Positions 34,217-42,802 of a DNA stretch of 64,000 bases are shown here, piece after piece; within the stretch, counting starts at the first letter, position 1, and each line of letters starts with the position of its first letter. Under the pieces are notes generated by a model, which was not told where the DNA came from, did no database searches, and saw only the letters and a list, made by a program, of their open reading frames with translations. Source of the DNA: Paracnuella aquatica (lineage in GTDB: Bacteria > Bacteroidota > Bacteroidia > Chitinophagales > Chitinophagaceae); the NCBI RefSeq assembly GCF_003332885.2, contig NZ_QOWJ01000012.1:1-64000 (forward strand), given 5' to 3'. The position numbers and the translations under genes were made by a program.

Positions 34217-35371
34217 ATCAAAACCTTCGACTACATTTTCACCGGTTCGGGATTGGCTGCGCTTAGCCTGCTGATGCGCATGGTGCAGCAGCCTGCATTG
34301 TCGGGTAAAAAAGTATTGCTGCTCGATGCCGATGCAAAAAACAGGAACGACCGCACCTGGTGTTTTTGGGAAAAAGAGGCAGGTCTTTTTGAAAACATTG
34401 TGCACCACCAGTGGAACACTTTGTATGTACATGCGCAGGGCTTTTCCAAAAAGCTGGATATAGCGCCTTACCGGTATAAGCTCATTCGCGGTATTGATTT
34501 TTACCGCCATTGTTTCGAGTACTTAGACCAGTTTCCGAATATTCATCGCGTACAGGCAACAGTAGATTCCATTGAGCAAGAGGGAAATGAAGTGCAGGTG
34601 CAAGCCGGCGGCGAAGTATATGTGGCGCCGATTTTGTTCAACAGCATACCGCCAAAACAGCCGCAGCTAAAGCCGCACGAATACTGGCTGCTGCAGCATT
34701 TCAAAGGATGGACCATCGAAACCGAAACGGACTGTTTCAACCCGGCTGAAGCTACGATGATGGACTTTCGCGTAGGGCAGGAGCAGGGCACCACCTTTGT
34801 GTATGTGCTGCCCGTTTCGCGGCGCAGGGCCCTGGTGGAGTACACGCTGTTTTCAGGAAAATTGTTGCCGCAAGAAGCATATGATGCGGCTTTAAAAGAC
34901 TACCTGCATCGCTTTTTAAGTATTGACCGGTACACCATCACCGAAGAAGAATTTGGCATCATTCCCATGACCAATGTTTCTTTTCCGCAACGGAGTGGCA
35001 ATATTTTAAATCTTGGAACGGCAGGCGGCAACACGAAAGGTTCGAGTGGTTATACCTTCCGGGCGGTGCAAAAAAAATCAGATAGGATTGTGGCGAGCCT
35101 GTTGCAGCACGGCCACCCATTCGACCTAAACAAGGAATCACCTCGTTTTCATTTTTACGATAGTGTGCTGCTGCAAATCCTTTCCGAAGGAAAGCTGCTG
35201 GGCGCCGATATTTTCCGGCAGTTGTTTCAAAAAAATAAAGGCTCCCGGGTGTTGCAGTTTTTAGACAATGAAACCTCGCTTGCCCAGGAAGTGCAACTGC
35301 TCCCCACGCTGCCCATTGTACCGTTTACCGCAGCCGCGGCCAAATACCTCTATCTGAAAGGGTTTAAGTAA
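34217..35371 (+). CDS. crtY: lycopene beta-cyclase with non-canonical start
   Basis: A lycopene cyclase that closes both beta-ionone rings to give beta-carotene. Protein similarity begins at KTFDYIFTGSGLAALSLLM, whose GSGLAA is the FAD-binding loop, followed by VLLLDADAKNRNDRTWCFWE. The codons for this segment (from ATC at 34217) are in frame with the rest, but no ATG, GTG or TTG precedes it; the first legal start is TTG 34253, inside the FAD loop, which would lose the first beta strand. Expected initiator ATG is replaced by ATC at 34217. Length from 34217 is 384 residues, normal for the family. It may start at ATC, carry a point mutation, or reflect a sequencing error. Confidence 0.82.
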   Translation: MKTFDYIFTGSGLAALSLLMRMVQQPALSGKKVLLLDADAKNRNDRTWCFWEKEAGLFENIVHHQWNTLYVHAQGFSKKLDIAPYRYKLIRGIDFYRHCFEYLDQFPNIHRVQATVDSIEQEGNEVQVQAGGEVYVAPILFNSIPPKQPQLKPHEYWLLQHFKGWTIETETDCFNPAEATMMDFRVGQEQGTTFVYVLPVSRRRALVEYTLFSGKLLPQEAYDAALKDYLHRFLSIDRYTITEEEFGIIPMTNVSFPQRSGNILNLGTAGGNTKGSSGYTFRAVQKKSDRIVASLLQHGHPFDLNKESPRFHFYDSVLLQILSEGKLLGADIFRQLFQKNKGSRVLQFLDNETSLAQEVQLLPTLPIVPFTAAAAKYLYLKGFK

Positions 35372-35372
35372 A

Positions 35373-35448
35373 AAGTAAAAATTCAAAAGCTAAAAAAGCT
35401 GTTCAATGCTCTTCACTCTTTTGCCTTTTTACTTTTGAATTTTTACTT
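35373..35448. terminator. bidirectional terminator between crtY and trxA
   Basis: Perfect 17-bp inverted repeat (AAGTAAAAATTCAAAAG at 35373-35389 and its complement at 35432-35448) with a 42-base loop. It lies between two convergent genes. Confidence 0.65.
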
Positions 35449-35453
35449 GCGCA

Positions 35454-35750
35454 TCAACTTACTTGCCGCACTGCCTGCACCAGGGTTTGTGCCGGCACCA
35501 CACCCGATTGGCGCCAGCGCACCTGTCCAGCCTGAAACAGCACCAAGGTGGGCACTCCTTGTACATTGTATTGTCTTGCTGCATCGGGGTTGCGGTCCAC
35601 ATCAACTTTAATCACGGTTACGGCATCGCCCAATGCATCTTTGGCTTGCTTTAAAATGGGCGCCATCGTTTTGCAGGGGCCGCACCATTCTGCAAAAAAA
35701 TCAACCAGCACGGGCTTGTCGGATTGTATCAGTTCATTAAACGGCTTCAT
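35454..35750 (-). CDS. trxA: thioredoxin
   Basis: A 98-residue cytoplasmic thioredoxin. Active site WCGPC at residues 22-26, buried Asp in VDFFAEW, cis-Pro in QGVPTL. It lacks the N-terminal beta strand of longer thioredoxins but is otherwise complete. It reduces protein disulfides with thioredoxin reductase, which is not in the window. Transcribed against the carotenoid operon. Confidence 0.92.
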   Translation of the reverse strand: MKPFNELIQSDKPVLVDFFAEWCGPCKTMAPILKQAKDALGDAVTVIKVDVDRNPDAARQYNVQGVPTLVLFQAGQVRWRQSGVVPAQTLVQAVRQVS

Positions 35751-35936
35751 GTTTTTACATTGGTTTGCGCACAGATTATACCAGATGTAATTTATGATGT
35801 ACGATTTACGATTTTGGATGGACGATTATCTTGCCCGCAAAAGTCAATTAAGGCAAAAGGTGTGCTCTTTCGTACATTTCTAAAAATCCGAAATCCCAAA
35901 TTCCCTGCTTGGTATAAAATTTAAAGCACTGCATTT

Positions 35937-37025
35937 ATGACCATTCCATCCCTGCATAAACCCATGCAGATATTGCTGTTTTTTATTTTGCTGTTTGTAG
36001 CGGCTGTTTATGCAAAGCCTTTTTTTGTGCCCTTTACCATGGCGGCGCTGCTGGCCATGTTGTTTTTGCCTTGGTGTCAGCGCATGGAGCAACACATGCC
36101 GCGGGCCCTGGCCATTATTATTTGTCTGCTGTGCATGATCGTGGTAGTGGCCGGTGTGGTGGCCTTGCTGTCGTGGCAACTGTCCGACCTGGCAGCAAAT
36201 GCCGATGAAATAGAACAAAACCTGTCGCGAAAGATCACCGAATTGCGCCGCTACATTGACCGCACCTTCGGCATTTCGCGGCAGCAGCAAAAAGAATTGA
36301 TCAAAGGCGGCCAGCCGTCGGGGCGCCTGCAAACAATGGTCACGGGCTTTTTGGCGGGCTTTGGCGGTTTTCTCACCGATCTGATCCTGGTGCTGGTGTA
36401 CCTGTTTTTGCTACTGTATTACCGAACCCGGCTGCACCGCTTTGTGCTGATGCTGGTGCCGCAGAATAAACAACAGCAAGCCGAAAAAACCCTTCTGGAA
36501 TCGCGGAAAGTGGCGCAAAAATATCTTTCCGGTATGGCACTGATGATTGCCTGCCTATGGGTTTTGTATGGCATTGGCTTTTCCATTGTGGGGGTAAAAA
36601 ATGCCATCTTCTTTGCCGTGCTGTGCGGCCTGCTCGAAATTGTTCCGTTTATCGGCAACCTTACCGGTACGCTGTTTACGGTCATTACGGTTTTTGCGCA
36701 GGGCGGCAGCGGGGGCATGGTCATCGGCGTGCTGGCTACTTACGCCGTCATACAGTTTGTGCAAACTTATTTGCTGGAACCCCTCGTGGTGGGCGCCGAA
36801 GTAAGCATTAACCCGCTGGCTACCATTGCCGGTCTGGTTATTGGCGAACTGGTGTGGGGCATACCGGGCATGGTGCTGGCCATACCGCTGTTGGGTATTG
36901 TAAAAATCATCTGCGACAATGTGGACGAATGGAAGCCTGTTGGTTATCTGCTGGGCAGCCCGCCCAAGAAAAAACGCAAAAACCTGTTGCGCCGCAAATC
37001 GCGGGTAAATGCAGCAGCGGAGTAG
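35937..37025 (+). CDS. AI-2E family transporter
   Basis: A 362-residue PF01594-type membrane protein with about eight transmembrane segments: three near the N-terminus, a long soluble stretch (about 85-140) and the rest after it. The C-terminal VGAEVSINPLATIAGLVIGE and IPGMVLAIPLLGIVKI are family signatures. Members export varied substrates (AI-2, Na+/H+ exchange), so the substrate is unknown. The tail is strongly basic (KKKRKNLLRRKSR). Confidence 0.88.
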   Translation: MTIPSLHKPMQILLFFILLFVAAVYAKPFFVPFTMAALLAMLFLPWCQRMEQHMPRALAIIICLLCMIVVVAGVVALLSWQLSDLAANADEIEQNLSRKITELRRYIDRTFGISRQQQKELIKGGQPSGRLQTMVTGFLAGFGGFLTDLILVLVYLFLLLYYRTRLHRFVLMLVPQNKQQQAEKTLLESRKVAQKYLSGMALMIACLWVLYGIGFSIVGVKNAIFFAVLCGLLEIVPFIGNLTGTLFTVITVFAQGGSGGMVIGVLATYAVIQFVQTYLLEPLVVGAEVSINPLATIAGLVIGELVWGIPGMVLAIPLLGIVKIICDNVDEWKPVGYLLGSPPKKKRKNLLRRKSRVNAAAE

Positions 37026-37166
37026 CCCATTTACCCACAGCCCACACCGATGCCTAACCGAAAACGCGGGGCTAAAAATTTATTTTGCGTTTATTAGGAT
37101 TTCTTTAACTTAGTTGCCGCACCGATGCAAAGGGTGTACTAATGTTTGCTTGTCATTTATTGCCTT

Positions 37167-37199
37167 AAAAAAGCGTGGCCACCTGTGCCACGCTTTTTT
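37167..37199. terminator. rho-independent terminator, bidirectional
   Basis: Thirteen-base stem AAAAAAGCGTGGC / GCCACGCTTTTTT with a seven-base loop, between the convergent transporter and kinase genes. Confidence 0.9.
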
Positions 37200-38184
37200 A
37201 TTTCAGCGGCAGGCGCACCTGCAGCCTGCAACCGGCACCCGGCGCCGAATCGAGGTGCATGCTGCCTTCGTGGTTTTCGGCCCGGCTTTTAATATTGCGC
37301 AGCCCCAGCCCAAACTGCACTGCATCGCGGTTAAAGCCAATGCCGTTGTCGGCAATTTTTAATTCAACCGCATCAAAACTGAGCTGCAGGTAAATATCGG
37401 CGCGGGTGGCCTGGGCGTAGCGCACAATGTTGCTGCACTGCTCCTGTATAATGCGGAACAAGGATAGCTGGACTCCTGCATCCAACCTAGCCAACGTTTT
37501 AGGTTCGGAAGCGTGGAGCAAAATATGCGGTTTGCCCTGCGGTGCAATATCCTTGATCATTTCCCCGATGGCTGCTACCAGCCCAATTTCCGACAGTTGC
37601 TTTGGATTGAGCCAGTGACTAATGCCGCGAACCCGGTTGATTACTTTTTGCAGGTAAACAATAGCTTGTTGCGTAGCCGGGTCCCCGTTGCAGCCTTCGT
37701 TGTGCTCCAAAATCAGTTTGCAGGTGGTAAGGATCTGCGTTACGCTTTCGTGCAGCTCCTCGGCCAGCAGTTGCCGTTCTTTTTCCTGTGCTTCCAGCGC
37801 TGCCGATAGCACCGCCTTGCGGCTTTCCCGGCCCTCTTCGGCGGAGATGGCTTTGTTGTGTTCCTGGCCAATCAGCGTGCCCATGGCTATAGATCCGGCT
37901 ACCTCGCCATGACCATTGTGTATGATGCTGGTGTGCCAGCGAATGGGTTGCAACATGCCGGTTGCTGTTTGCACGGTGTGTTCGAACAGGCTGTTATGAC
38001 TCTTATCGCTGCTTAACGGGCCGCCTGGTTGTTGTTGGGGTAAGAAAGTTTCAAACCAATCGCGGCCAATTACATCGGCTGGCGTGCAGCCCAATAGGGC
38101 ACACCCGGCTTTGTTGATGCCGGTAATGGTTAGTTGAGGATCGAGGTTTATAAAAACAGGTTCCTGCTCGGTTTGTAGATCCAC
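37198..38184 (-). CDS. PAS-domain sensor histidine kinase (NarL-type)
   Basis: A 328-residue cytoplasmic kinase. A PAS domain (residues 10-110, PVFINLDPQLTITGINKAGC) is followed by a HisKA_3 dimerisation helix with the phospho-His in KERQLLAEELHESVTQ (His-Glu instead of the usual His-Asp) and a HATPase_c domain with QEQCSNIVRYAQA (N box) and ADNGIGF (G1). No membrane segment, so it senses an intracellular cue. No response regulator is adjacent; the NarL-like protein at 23188 has no phospho-acceptor. Confidence 0.87.
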   Translation of the reverse strand: MDLQTEQEPVFINLDPQLTITGINKAGCALLGCTPADVIGRDWFETFLPQQQPGGPLSSDKSHNSLFEHTVQTATGMLQPIRWHTSIIHNGHGEVAGSIAMGTLIGQEHNKAISAEEGRESRKAVLSAALEAQEKERQLLAEELHESVTQILTTCKLILEHNEGCNGDPATQQAIVYLQKVINRVRGISHWLNPKQLSEIGLVAAIGEMIKDIAPQGKPHILLHASEPKTLARLDAGVQLSLFRIIQEQCSNIVRYAQATRADIYLQLSFDAVELKIADNGIGFNRDAVQFGLGLRNIKSRAENHEGSMHLDSAPGAGCRLQVRLPLK

Positions 38185-38296
38185 GTTGGCTTTTTGTCAA
38201 TGTTTGTAAGAAACAGCTATGGCAGCAAACAGTTCAAACAGGGTAGTAGTAGCCCAGCAAAGGCAATGGCTTTCAAGTGGATATCTTGCCGATAGG

Positions 38297-38312
38297 CCTC
38301 GGTAAACCGAGG
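38297..38312. other. tetraloop hairpin upstream of kinase gene
   Basis: Perfect 6-bp stem CCTCGG / CCGAGG with a TAAA loop, followed by GGGGTAAAAAAGGG, which recurs at about 38411. It lies in the 5' region of the minus-strand kinase gene; function unknown. Confidence 0.3.
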
Positions 38313-38435
38313 GGTAAAAAAGGGTCTGTGCGTAAAAAATACACGTAAATATACGATACGGTTATTCGTAAAGAGTACCTGAAACAAAAATGTTTGCCGT
38401 ATAAAATGAAGGGGTAAAAAAGAGCAGAAATGCCC

Positions 38436-38466
38436 TTGCCGCCGCTTTATTGCAGAGCTATCTTTG
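38436..38466 (+). promoter_or_regulatory. Bacteroidota promoter for non-coding unit
   Basis: TTG at 38436-38438, 20 bases, then TATCTTTG at 38459-38466: an exact -7 TAnnTTTG with a well-placed -33 TTG. The predicted start is about 38473. No annotated gene follows for 600 bases. Confidence 0.65.
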
Positions 38467-38472
38467 TGCTCG

Positions 38473-38812
38473 AAGTTGATTGGTCACACAATCAAAAAAG
38501 TCCAAAATCCTATTGAGCAAAAAAACCATCCAATCCGAAAGACCAAACCGTCCAAAAAACCGAATTATCCAGATCCCATGAAAAGCAAATGAAATCCGTA
38601 TCAATCAACTTCTTTTAAAATCGTTTTTTCATACCGTAAGTTTTATAGTTTAAGCTAAATCCAATCATTCAAAAGAAAAACCAATCCAATCCAAAGATCC
38701 TTTGAAAAGAATCCGGTCCATGAAAAGCCAGGCGTCCTTGTCCAATGAAAAAGAAGACATGCAAATGAAACAAACGCCTTAAATAACAGCCCCCGCAAAA
38801 TCCCGGGGGCTT
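38473..38812 (+). ncRNA. candidate small RNA or leader transcript
   Basis: About 340 bases between a good promoter and a strong terminator. The sequence is A/C-rich, with few G residues in its first half and many CCAATCC / TCCAAAA words. It contains an imperfect internal duplication: a unit starting AAAAACCATCCAATCCGAAA (38521) and another starting AAAAACCAATCCAATCCAAA (38676), each ending in ATGAAAAGC (38578 and 38720). I do not recognise a known RNA family. It could be a trans-acting RNA, a leader for the helicase gene, or an mRNA for the short ORFs. Confidence 0.45.
38720..38782 (+). CDS. 20-residue small ORF before terminator
   Basis: Reads MKSQASLSNEKEDMQMKQTP and stops seven bases before the terminator stem. 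It is polar, with no signal or membrane segment. The preceding duplicate unit has a similar ATGAAAAGC start, which stops after four codons. Whether it is translated is unknown; its placement right before the terminator makes it worth listing. Confidence 0.3.
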   Translation: MKSQASLSNEKEDMQMKQTP

Positions 38813-38817
38813 CTTTA
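38789..38817 (+). terminator. strong terminator of the non-coding unit
   Basis: Stem GCCCCCG / CGGGGGC (38789-38795 and 38804-38810) with an eight-base loop and a TTCTTT tail. Confidence 0.8.
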
Positions 38818-38909
38818 TGCCCACAGGTTCAGCAGCCGGTTTTGGGCAAAATGACCATCTCCATTTCCCGCTTTACACTTATTTTACAAACTATTAGCAC
38901 GAAAGAGCC

Positions 38910-38959
38910 TACCTTTGGCCCTTTCCGAAAGGAATATCCGATCTCCGTAAGGAGTATCT
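38910..38959 (+). promoter_or_regulatory. helicase promoter and repeated 5' UTR element
   Basis: TACCTTTG at 38910-38917 matches the -7 consensus. Just after it lies a tandem near-repeat: CCGAAAGGAATATCCGA then CCGTAAGGAGTATCTGA. The resulting helicase 5' UTR would be about 155 bases and also holds a GGCCG/CGGCC hairpin near 38982-38994. Cold-shock-type helicases often have structured leaders; that link is inference. Confidence 0.4.
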
Positions 38960-39081
38960 GAAGGCCCACCTCAAACATCTAGGGCCGCCCGGCCTCAAGG
39001 AAGATTTTTACAAGGATCGCTTTTATTGTTGCATAATACCATATATTCAAGCTCCTATTTATTACATCTAATCGACATATT

Positions 39082-40362
39082 TTGACGTTCGAACAGCTTC
39101 ACCTTATTGAGCCCATTTTAAAGGCGCTCAAAAAAGAAGGATACGAAAACCCTACCCCCATACAACAGCAATCCATACCTGTAGTGCTCCAGGGCAAAGA
39201 CTTACTGGGCTGCGCCCAAACCGGAACCGGAAAAACGGCGGCTTTTGCCTTGCCTATTTTACAGCGCCTGTACGAAACCGGCTCTGGTGGTAATGGCTAC
39301 AAGCATATCCGCACACTCATACTTACGCCTACACGCGAATTGGCCGTACAGATCGATGACAGTTTTGAGTCTTACGGTAAATACCTGGGCCTGAAACACG
39401 ACGTGATTTTTGGCGGGGTACCCCAGCATTCTCAAACTTTAGCACTGCGCAACGGCACGGACGTGCTGATTGCCACCCCGGGCCGCCTGCTCGACCTGAT
39501 GCAGCAAGGCTATATTTACCTCGATCACCTGGAAGTATTTGTGCTGGATGAAGCCGACCGCATGCTGGACATGGGCTTTATTGGCGATATTAAAAAAGTG
39601 ATCCGCGAGTTGCCCAGCCAGCGCCAGACCCTGTTTTTTTCGGCTACCATGCCGCCGCCCATTGCCAAGCTGGCTGCCAGCCTGCTGTACAACCCCGTGG
39701 AAGTAGCTGTGGCACCGGTATCGAGTACGGCCGAAAAAATTGAGCAGGCTATTTACATGGTACACAAAGGCGACAAGCAAAAGCTGCTGGTGCACCTGGT
39801 GCACGACAAAAAGCTGGACAGATCGCTGGTGTTTACCCGCACCAAGCACGGCGCCGACCGCATAGCCCGCGAACTGAAAAAAGCAAACATCAAAGCCGAT
39901 GCATTGCACGGCGATAAATCGCAGGAGGCCCGCCAGCGTGCCCTGCAAAACTTCAAGAACGGAAGGTTGCAAGTGTTGGTAGCTACCGATATTGCAGCCC
40001 GCGGTATTGATGTGGACAATCTTTCGCATGTCATCAACTACGACCTGCCCAACGTGCCCGAAACCTACGTGCACCGCATTGGCCGCACCGGCCGCGCAGG
40101 CGCCGAAGGCATGGCATTTTCTTTTTGTGATGCGGAGGAGCGTGCTTATCTTAAGGACATTCAAAAACTCACCGGGCTGACCATTCCGGTGGTGGAGGAG
40201 CATCCTTTTCCCATGCGCAGCCGGCCGGCACACCCTGCACCGGCACCTGGTCAGGAGCGGCAGTTCAATGGGCCACGCGGCCCGCGCAACGGTGGCGGAC
40301 AAAAGCCCCGGCGCAACCGCAGCGGCCAGCGCCATGGACAACAAGGACCTGCAAAAGCTTAA
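39082..40362 (+). CDS. DEAD-box RNA helicase, RhlE type
   Basis: A 426-residue ATP-dependent RNA helicase for ribosome assembly or RNA turnover. Motifs: Q motif ([11 protein letters not shown]), [18 protein letters not shown] in [16 protein letters not shown], and the C-terminal [10 protein letters not shown]. The tail from about 385 is basic and Arg/Gly-rich ([20 protein letters not shown]), which adds RNA affinity. The start is TTG 39082; [16 protein letters not shown] is the standard N-terminus and there is no closer ATG. The two small genes downstream follow in the same direction. Confidence 0.92.
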   Translation: MTFEQLHLIEPILKALKKEGYENPTPIQQQSIPVVLQGKDLLGCAQTGTGKTAAFALPILQRLYETGSGGNGYKHIRTLILTPTRELAVQIDDSFESYGKYLGLKHDVIFGGVPQHSQTLALRNGTDVLIATPGRLLDLMQQGYIYLDHLEVFVLDEADRMLDMGFIGDIKKVIRELPSQRQTLFFSATMPPPIAKLAASLLYNPVEVAVAPVSSTAEKIEQAIYMVHKGDKQKLLVHLVHDKKLDRSLVFTRTKHGADRIARELKKANIKADALHGDKSQEARQRALQNFKNGRLQVLVATDIAARGIDVDNLSHVINYDLPNVPETYVHRIGRTGRAGAEGMAFSFCDAEERAYLKDIQKLTGLTIPVVEEHPFPMRSRPAHPAPAPGQERQFNGPRGPRNGGGQKPRRNRSGQRHGQQGPAKA

Positions 40363-40386
40363 CCTTAATCGTTACTTACATAATTT

Positions 40387-40638
40387 ATGAGCACCTATTT
40401 TTCTAAAATAATCAAAGCAGGGCAGCGGCAAAGAGAGTTCAATTTTCGCCGCTTGTCTGCAGGGCCCGAAGCCCGCTACCATGTGGATGTGAATGACGAT
40501 AAGGGCAACCGTTTGATTTTTAACCTGATAAAAGACGCCGGCGGCCAATGGAAAACCACCGGTACCGATTTGCCCGAGTGGGTGTATGGTGTTGAAGGCG
40601 ACTTGGGCTCTTCCATTGAAGAACACTTATCTGCATAA
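40387..40638 (+). CDS. small conserved hypothetical protein
   Basis: 83 residues, soluble, mixed alpha/beta. RYHVDVNDDKGNRLIFNLIK followed by GGQWKTTGTDLPEWV reads like a single beta-sheet domain of a Bacteroidota-specific family I cannot name. It starts 25 bases after the helicase stop and is followed by another small gene, so the three are probably co-transcribed. Confidence 0.65.
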   Translation: MSTYFSKIIKAGQRQREFNFRRLSAGPEARYHVDVNDDKGNRLIFNLIKDAGGQWKTTGTDLPEWVYGVEGDLGSSIEEHLSA

Positions 40639-40670
40639 CCACCGCATATTTACCTTAACCCGATAAGATT

Positions 40671-40937
40671 ATGAATATCGAAGAAATAGAACAGTTTCTG
40701 GACCGCCAGTCAATGAAGCAGGGACAGCAAGTTAAGATCGCTTTTAAAAAGCGCGACCCCATTTATGGGCTGTTTATCAAAGGCACCGATTATGCCGAGT
40801 TGAAAGCCAAAAACTTTTGGCGCATCGTAACGGCCACCCACCTGGCTGATTATCAAAAGTCAAAGAACATAGCGCTGGCTAAAATTTTCAGCGGCTCCGA
40901 CTTTGCCAAGCTTACTGTGAAGGAAGCCGTTTCCTGA
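40671..40937 (+). CDS. small conserved hypothetical protein
   Basis: 88 residues. VKIAFKKRDPIYGLFIKGTDY suggests an Sm-like or SH3-like barrel strand pattern, and FWRIVTATHLADY its continuation; this structural idea is tentative. It lies 33 bases after the 83-residue gene and is followed by a strong terminator, so it ends the helicase operon. Function unknown; an RNA-related role would fit the neighbour. Confidence 0.65.
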   Translation: MNIEEIEQFLDRQSMKQGQQVKIAFKKRDPIYGLFIKGTDYAELKAKNFWRIVTATHLADYQKSKNIALAKIFSGSDFAKLTVKEAVS

Positions 40938-40964
40938 TCAGTTAACCCATAACTTTTTGGATCA

Positions 40965-41007
40965 CTCCTGCACACCAGCATCGCCGGGCCGTGCAGGAGT
41001 TTTTTGT
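40965..41007 (+). terminator. terminator of the helicase operon
   Basis: Ten-base stem ACTCCTGCAC / GTGCAGGAGT (40965-40974, 40992-41001) followed by TTTTT. Confidence 0.85.
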
Positions 41008-41061
41008 TTGTGGTAGGTAAAAAATAACTGCAAATGAAGTAGAATTCTTGTTTAATGGAGG

Positions 41062-41149
41062 TGTCATGCCGAACTTGTTTCGGCATCTCCTGCTGCTTCT
41101 GTAAACTCCGCAAGATTAAAGGAGATGCCGAAACAAGTTCGGCACGACA
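41062..41149. repeat. REP-like inverted repeat element
   Basis: Two 30-base arms (41062-41091 and 41120-41149) are reverse complements with one mismatch, around a 28-base spacer. The arm GTCATGCCGAACTTGTTTCG is a word I recall from dispersed intergenic repeats in Bacteroidota genomes, often mis-annotated as short ORFs. It can fold into a long hairpin. The rest of the 40938-41451 gap holds the terminator at 40965 and nothing else I recognise. Confidence 0.85.
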
Positions 41150-41451
41150 TCCCTCACAGTTAGGAACACAACCGGGTACCATTTTGACGTAAATAATTTC
41201 TCCTCCACCTTTCTTCTTCCCCCACCGTTCGCTTGCCCAAACCACCTGTTCCCCTTTTTTACAGGCATAGTTTTTATTAGTGATATTAGGCTGTTTTGCA
41301 TTGACCAAAAACAAGCGGGGCTGTTAACAAGCTGTGCCATAAGCATTTATTTGCTGCGCAATGGCTGTTGTTTGCTGTCCCAAATACGTTTTACAGGTAC
41401 AGTGCAATACAGCCCGAATTAAAATTTATTCACCCTTAAATACTATATATT

Positions 41452-42537
41452 ATGGACAACAGGCACAACCAGGATCGTTACGATCAGGGCTATCAGGCCG
41501 GCTGGAACCAGCAAAACCAGCGACGGGATCAATGGCGCGACCGGCCGGATTATGAAAGCGACTCGTATGTAAACAGAAACGATTCGCCCAACCCCGGCTA
41601 TGGCGAGGTGTATCACGGCAACGTAAAACAGCGTGAGGAAGAAACCAACCGGGCCCGTGGCCGCAACTATGGCAACATGCAGCATGACCAGTACCACGGC
41701 AACCGCCAAAACTGGAACGTGGGCGGATACGGACAGGTGGGCTATACCGGTGGCGGACATGGCGCCTGGGACAGCTACGGATCGGGCAGCCAGGATATGG
41801 GCGGCAACTCCCAGTCGTACGAAAATCGCTACAACCAACGCAGCGGCTCATCAGGCTACAACAGTGGCTACGCACAGCGCACATCGGGTGGCCAACAATA
41901 TGGCAATAGCAATTATGGCCGCGAACGCCGCCACGATGACGATGATAACAGCTGGTGGGAACGCACAAAGGAAAAAGTATCTTCCTGGTTTAGCGACGAT
42001 GATGACGATGACCGCCGCAACTACCGTGGCGATTACCGCCAGGGCAGCCAGCAGTATGCCAGCGGCATGGCCGGCAGCTCCCGCAATTATGGTGAGCACC
42101 GCGGCAAAGGCCCTAAAGGTTACCAGCGCTCCGACGAACGCATCCGCGAAGATGTGTGCGACCGCCTGTACCAGGATGGCCGTGTAGATGCATCGGAAAT
42201 TGATGTAAAAGTGGAAGGCAACGAAGTGGTGCTTTCAGGTTCGGTACGCAGCCGCGAGGAAAAGCGCCGCGCCGAAGACCTGGTGGAAAACATCATGGGG
42301 GTGCGACATGTGGAAAACCGCATCCGCGTAAACAACGAAAACAGCTGGCGCGATTCGGGCAGCCGCTACGAAGACAGCAGCCGTTATAGCGATTCGAGCC
42401 GTACTTACAACTCGGGCAGCAACACCGATAGCCGCTCATACACTGGCAATAGTGGCGACGGCACCGGTATCGGCAACGAGTCGGGTACGACCAACGAGAT
42501 CATCCGCAACTCGGGCAACCTCGATACCAACAAGTAG
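41452..42537 (+). CDS. BON-domain protein with low-complexity N-terminus
   Basis: 361 residues. Residues 1-210 are low complexity, rich in Gly, Asn, Gln, Tyr, Arg and Asp, with an SWFSDDDDDD-like acidic run near 180-190 preceded by WWERTKEKVSSWF, a pattern shared by BON proteins of Bacteroidota. A BON domain follows at about 223-290 (SDERIREDVCDRLYQDGRVD, VVLSGSVRSREEKRRAEDLV). The tail (to 361) is again Ser/Arg/Asn-rich. No signal peptide. BON domains bind membranes or other proteins in osmotic and envelope stress; the function here is inferred only from the domain. Confidence 0.8.
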   Translation: MDNRHNQDRYDQGYQAGWNQQNQRRDQWRDRPDYESDSYVNRNDSPNPGYGEVYHGNVKQREEETNRARGRNYGNMQHDQYHGNRQNWNVGGYGQVGYTGGGHGAWDSYGSGSQDMGGNSQSYENRYNQRSGSSGYNSGYAQRTSGGQQYGNSNYGRERRHDDDDNSWWERTKEKVSSWFSDDDDDDRRNYRGDYRQGSQQYASGMAGSSRNYGEHRGKGPKGYQRSDERIREDVCDRLYQDGRVDASEIDVKVEGNEVVLSGSVRSREEKRRAEDLVENIMGVRHVENRIRVNNENSWRDSGSRYEDSSRYSDSSRTYNSGSNTDSRSYTGNSGDGTGIGNESGTTNEIIRNSGNLDTNK

Positions 42538-42560
42538 GTAGCCAACAACGATTGCGCAAT

Positions 42561-42598
42561 AAAAAAAGCGCTTTGCCACTGGCAGGGCGCTTTTTTTT
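42561..42598 (+). terminator. terminator after BON gene
   Basis: Stem AAAAAAAGCGC / GCGCTTTTTTT (42561-42571 and 42587-42597) with further pairing inside (TGCCA / TGGCA), and a run of T. Confidence 0.9.
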
Positions 42599-42794
42599 AT
42601 GAGTAAAAATGTGACCTGCCATTTGAAATTTTACCCACTAAAAATTGCCCTGCCGTAAATGCACTTTTTGCCCCTTAACCGCTAAACCCTGCAATGCCCA
42701 CGATCATACCCTCACATAATTCCGCTCATCAATTCCTCAGCGAAAAAACTTTAAGAACTTTTTAATTTTTTTATAAAGTGGGTTAAGAATTTAT

Positions 42795-42802
42795 TATGTT
42801 TG
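42795..42802 (+). promoter_or_regulatory. possible -7 box overlapping the ROK start
   Basis: TATGTTTG matches TAnnTTTG but overlaps the TTG at 42800. If it is real, translation must start at TTG 42818 or 42830. No clear -33 TTG is seen. Confidence 0.3.

Noticed and set aside
38473-38812. CRISPR-like array in the CCAATCC-rich region
   Set aside because: The repeated words have no constant length or spacing; there are only two imperfect modules and no cas genes.
40853-41314. Minus-strand ORF containing AELVSAS and MPKQVRHD words
   Set aside because: This is translation through the REP-like inverted repeat, a frequent false gene in Bacteroidota.
41443-41968. Hydrophobic minus-strand frames opposite the BON-domain gene
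   Set aside because: They mirror the low-complexity Gly/Asn/Gln repeats of the BON gene; hydrophobicity is an artefact of complementary codons.
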